Assembly (NCBI RefSeq): GCF_030362815.1
Contig: NZ_JAUCGR010000001.1
Coordinates: forward strand, 364,024 to 428,023
Reading direction: 5' to 3'
Length of the DNA: 64,000 nucleotides
Source: Cellulomonas edaphi
GTDB taxonomy: Bacteria > Actinomycetota > Actinomycetes > Actinomycetales > Cellulomonadaceae
A program made the translations under genes and the position numbers. Of this stretch, positions 62,955-64,000 are shown in pieces; positions within the stretch are counted from its first letter, which is position 1; the number at the start of each line of letters is the position of its first letter. Under the pieces are notes generated by a model. The model saw nothing but the letters and a program-made list of their open reading frames with translations. It had not been told where the DNA came from and ran no database searches.

Positions 62955-63086
62955 GGCGCGACCCGCGAACGGCCAGAAGTTCCGGGCAGGGCGCCGCAGG
63001 ACGCAGCCGGAGGTCACGACGCCGGCACGCTCACTTCGCACGACGAGGGGATCGAGGAGGCGAACGGACCCTCGCGCATCCGCGGG

Positions 63087-63842
63087 CTATAGGTGCCCGT
63101 ACTTGTCCCGCAGGAAGTTGCCGGTGGTGCTCAGCTCCGCCGCCGCCCGCCGGTCGTGGCTTGCGTACAGGGCGTCGCTCTGCCGTGAGAGCAGCCGCAG
63201 CTGCTCGGTCAGCTCCTCGTCGGGAGTGCGCCCGTTCGGCTGGAGTTCACGCACTCTGCTGGGCGGGATCGCCAGGTACTCCCGAAGGACGGCAGGCAGG
63301 TACTCCCGAGCCATGGCGTCGAGCTCGTACTCGAACCGCGGGTCCCCGATGGGCTGCCGTTCCTCGGCCGCGATGAGCGCGTCCAGCACCTGGCAGGTCT
63401 GCAGAACGGTCCGGTGCGTGTCCCCGGGCAGGCGGCGCCGGTTCTCGTCGGCATGCGTGCGCACCCAGGCAACCGCCGAGGGCAGATGCTCCGACCCCTC
63501 GGCGGGGATGGTGCGCTGGGCGTGGGCGGGATAGACGACGGTGGATGCCTCCCTGGGTTCGGGCTTCCACCACCGGCGACGCGCAGGCAGCCACAGGTCC
63601 CGCAGGTGCCAGGAGCGGACGCCCGAGGCACCCATGGCTGTCAGCGCCAGCAGGGCGGGTGGGCCCCAGAAGTCGAGGACGAACACCGCCATCGAGAAGG
63701 CCCCGGCGTAGAGCAGGCCCTCGAGCGCGGTCCTGAGGTCCTTCCGCACCGCGCCGATGACGAGCACCAGATAGGCGAGCAGGGGCCAGAAGACGAAGAC
63801 GGCCGTCACCTTGACGACGTTGCCGAGCGTCAGCCGCGACAC
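63087..63842 (-). CDS. Membrane-anchored protein of unknown function
   Basis: The protein has 251 residues. Two to three N-terminal helices (about 8-30, 40-55, 60-72) are followed by a cytosolic, helical, Arg-rich domain of about 170 residues containing TVLQTCQVLDALIAAEERQP and ELTEQLRLLSRQSDALYAS. The end resembles a tetratricopeptide-free helical bundle as in 5-bromo-4-chloroindolyl phosphate hydrolysis-type proteins, but I cannot assign a family. GTG at 63842 follows GAGAGGAGCG. Confidence 0.6.
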   Translation of the reverse strand: MSRLTLGNVVKVTAVFVFWPLLAYLVLVIGAVRKDLRTALEGLLYAGAFSMAVFVLDFWGPPALLALTAMGASGVRSWHLRDLWLPARRRWWKPEPREASTVVYPAHAQRTIPAEGSEHLPSAVAWVRTHADENRRRLPGDTHRTVLQTCQVLDALIAAEERQPIGDPRFEYELDAMAREYLPAVLREYLAIPPSRVRELQPNGRTPDEELTEQLRLLSRQSDALYASHDRRAAAELSTTGNFLRDKYGHL

Positions 63843-64000
63843 CGTTCGCTCCTCTCGAGCTCCGCTGTGGCGGCGCTCGAGCAGCGGGGCGTTCCACCGT
63901 GCGGGGCGCGGTGGCGTGTCCCTCGAGCACCGTCACAGCCTGCTTCGTCGACCACGTGGCCTCGGTCGTGGGCCGATCCATCACGTCCATCGCCGGAGAC
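63843..64000. other. Window end, no assigned gene
   Basis: This 158-nt stretch on the minus strand can be read as open in two frames into the next gene, but neither shows a recognisable domain. It may hold the promoter of the membrane-anchored gene or the end of a gene continuing beyond the window. Confidence 0.3.

Overview
This window is chromosomal DNA from a very GC-rich actinobacterium. The coding regions use G or C at nearly every third codon position, GTG starts are common, and start/stop overlaps (ATGA, GTGA) are frequent. Several glycoside hydrolases, two sugar ABC importers without their own ATPase, and LacI/ROK/GntR-LacI sugar regulators point to a saprophytic, polysaccharide-degrading member of the Micrococcales, most like Cellulomonas and relatives. 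This is inference from gene content; no rRNA or tRNA gene was seen. No insertion sequence, prophage, CRISPR array or origin was recognised.

Region by region. 0-4.2 kb: the 3' end of a secreted protein with a discoidin-type domain and its terminator, then arylamine N-acetyltransferase, an MBL-fold protein, an M24 peptidase and two proteins of unknown function. 4.2-11.2 kb: a GH3 beta-glycosidase converges on an alpha-glucoside-type ABC importer (binding protein plus two permeases). A LacI repressor gene lies upstream, and a perfect GTAAGCGCTTAC operator sits in the importer promoter. 11.2-21.5 kb: an APC amino-acid permease, then a second sugar operon (ROK regulator; binding protein, two permeases, GH38 alpha-mannosidase, aldo/keto reductase) driven by a strong TTGACA promoter. 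21.5-25 kb: a secreted NlpC/P60 cell-wall hydrolase behind a probable c-di-AMP (ydaO) riboswitch, then a DeoR regulator with an MFS exporter. 25-33.7 kb: M3 peptidase, GNAT, small proteins, AI-2E family permease, a glutaminase overlapping a 14-helix MFS transporter, and a winged-helix regulator with a small membrane protein. 33.7-36.9 kb: an ECF41 sigma factor with its AhpD-like partner gene and matching promoter, a VOC protein, RNase HI and RidA. 36.9-39.4 kb: a secreted GH76 alpha-1,6-mannanase divergent from a GntR-LacI regulator. 39.4-45.4 kb: a LysR regulator with a serine beta-lactamase-fold enzyme, then an HTH-MarR regulator divergent from a DUF4097 and ABC-2 exporter operon. 45.4-53.2 kb: single-function enzymes (epoxide hydrolase, epimerase, DHFR-like, lactonase-like MBL, GDPD, methyltransferase), a CDF metal exporter and a FocA-type channel. 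53.4-57 kb: an AraC regulator with alpha/beta hydrolases, in which two of four genes carry reading-frame lesions. 57-64 kb: a second copy of the GNAT, a methyltransferase, an MDR oxidoreductase, a YdeI-like protein, several small membrane proteins and a pentapeptide-DinB protein.

How the genes work together. The clearest theme is carbohydrate scavenging, especially mannan or high-mannose glycans: a secreted GH76 could release manno-oligosaccharides, the ROK-controlled importer could take them up, and the cytoplasmic GH38 could cut them. The LacI/AglEFG-like/GH3 locus would do the same for glucosides. Both importers would need a shared MsiK-type ATPase encoded elsewhere. The second theme is local regulation: at least six regulators sit beside their probable targets with recognisable palindromic operators between them.
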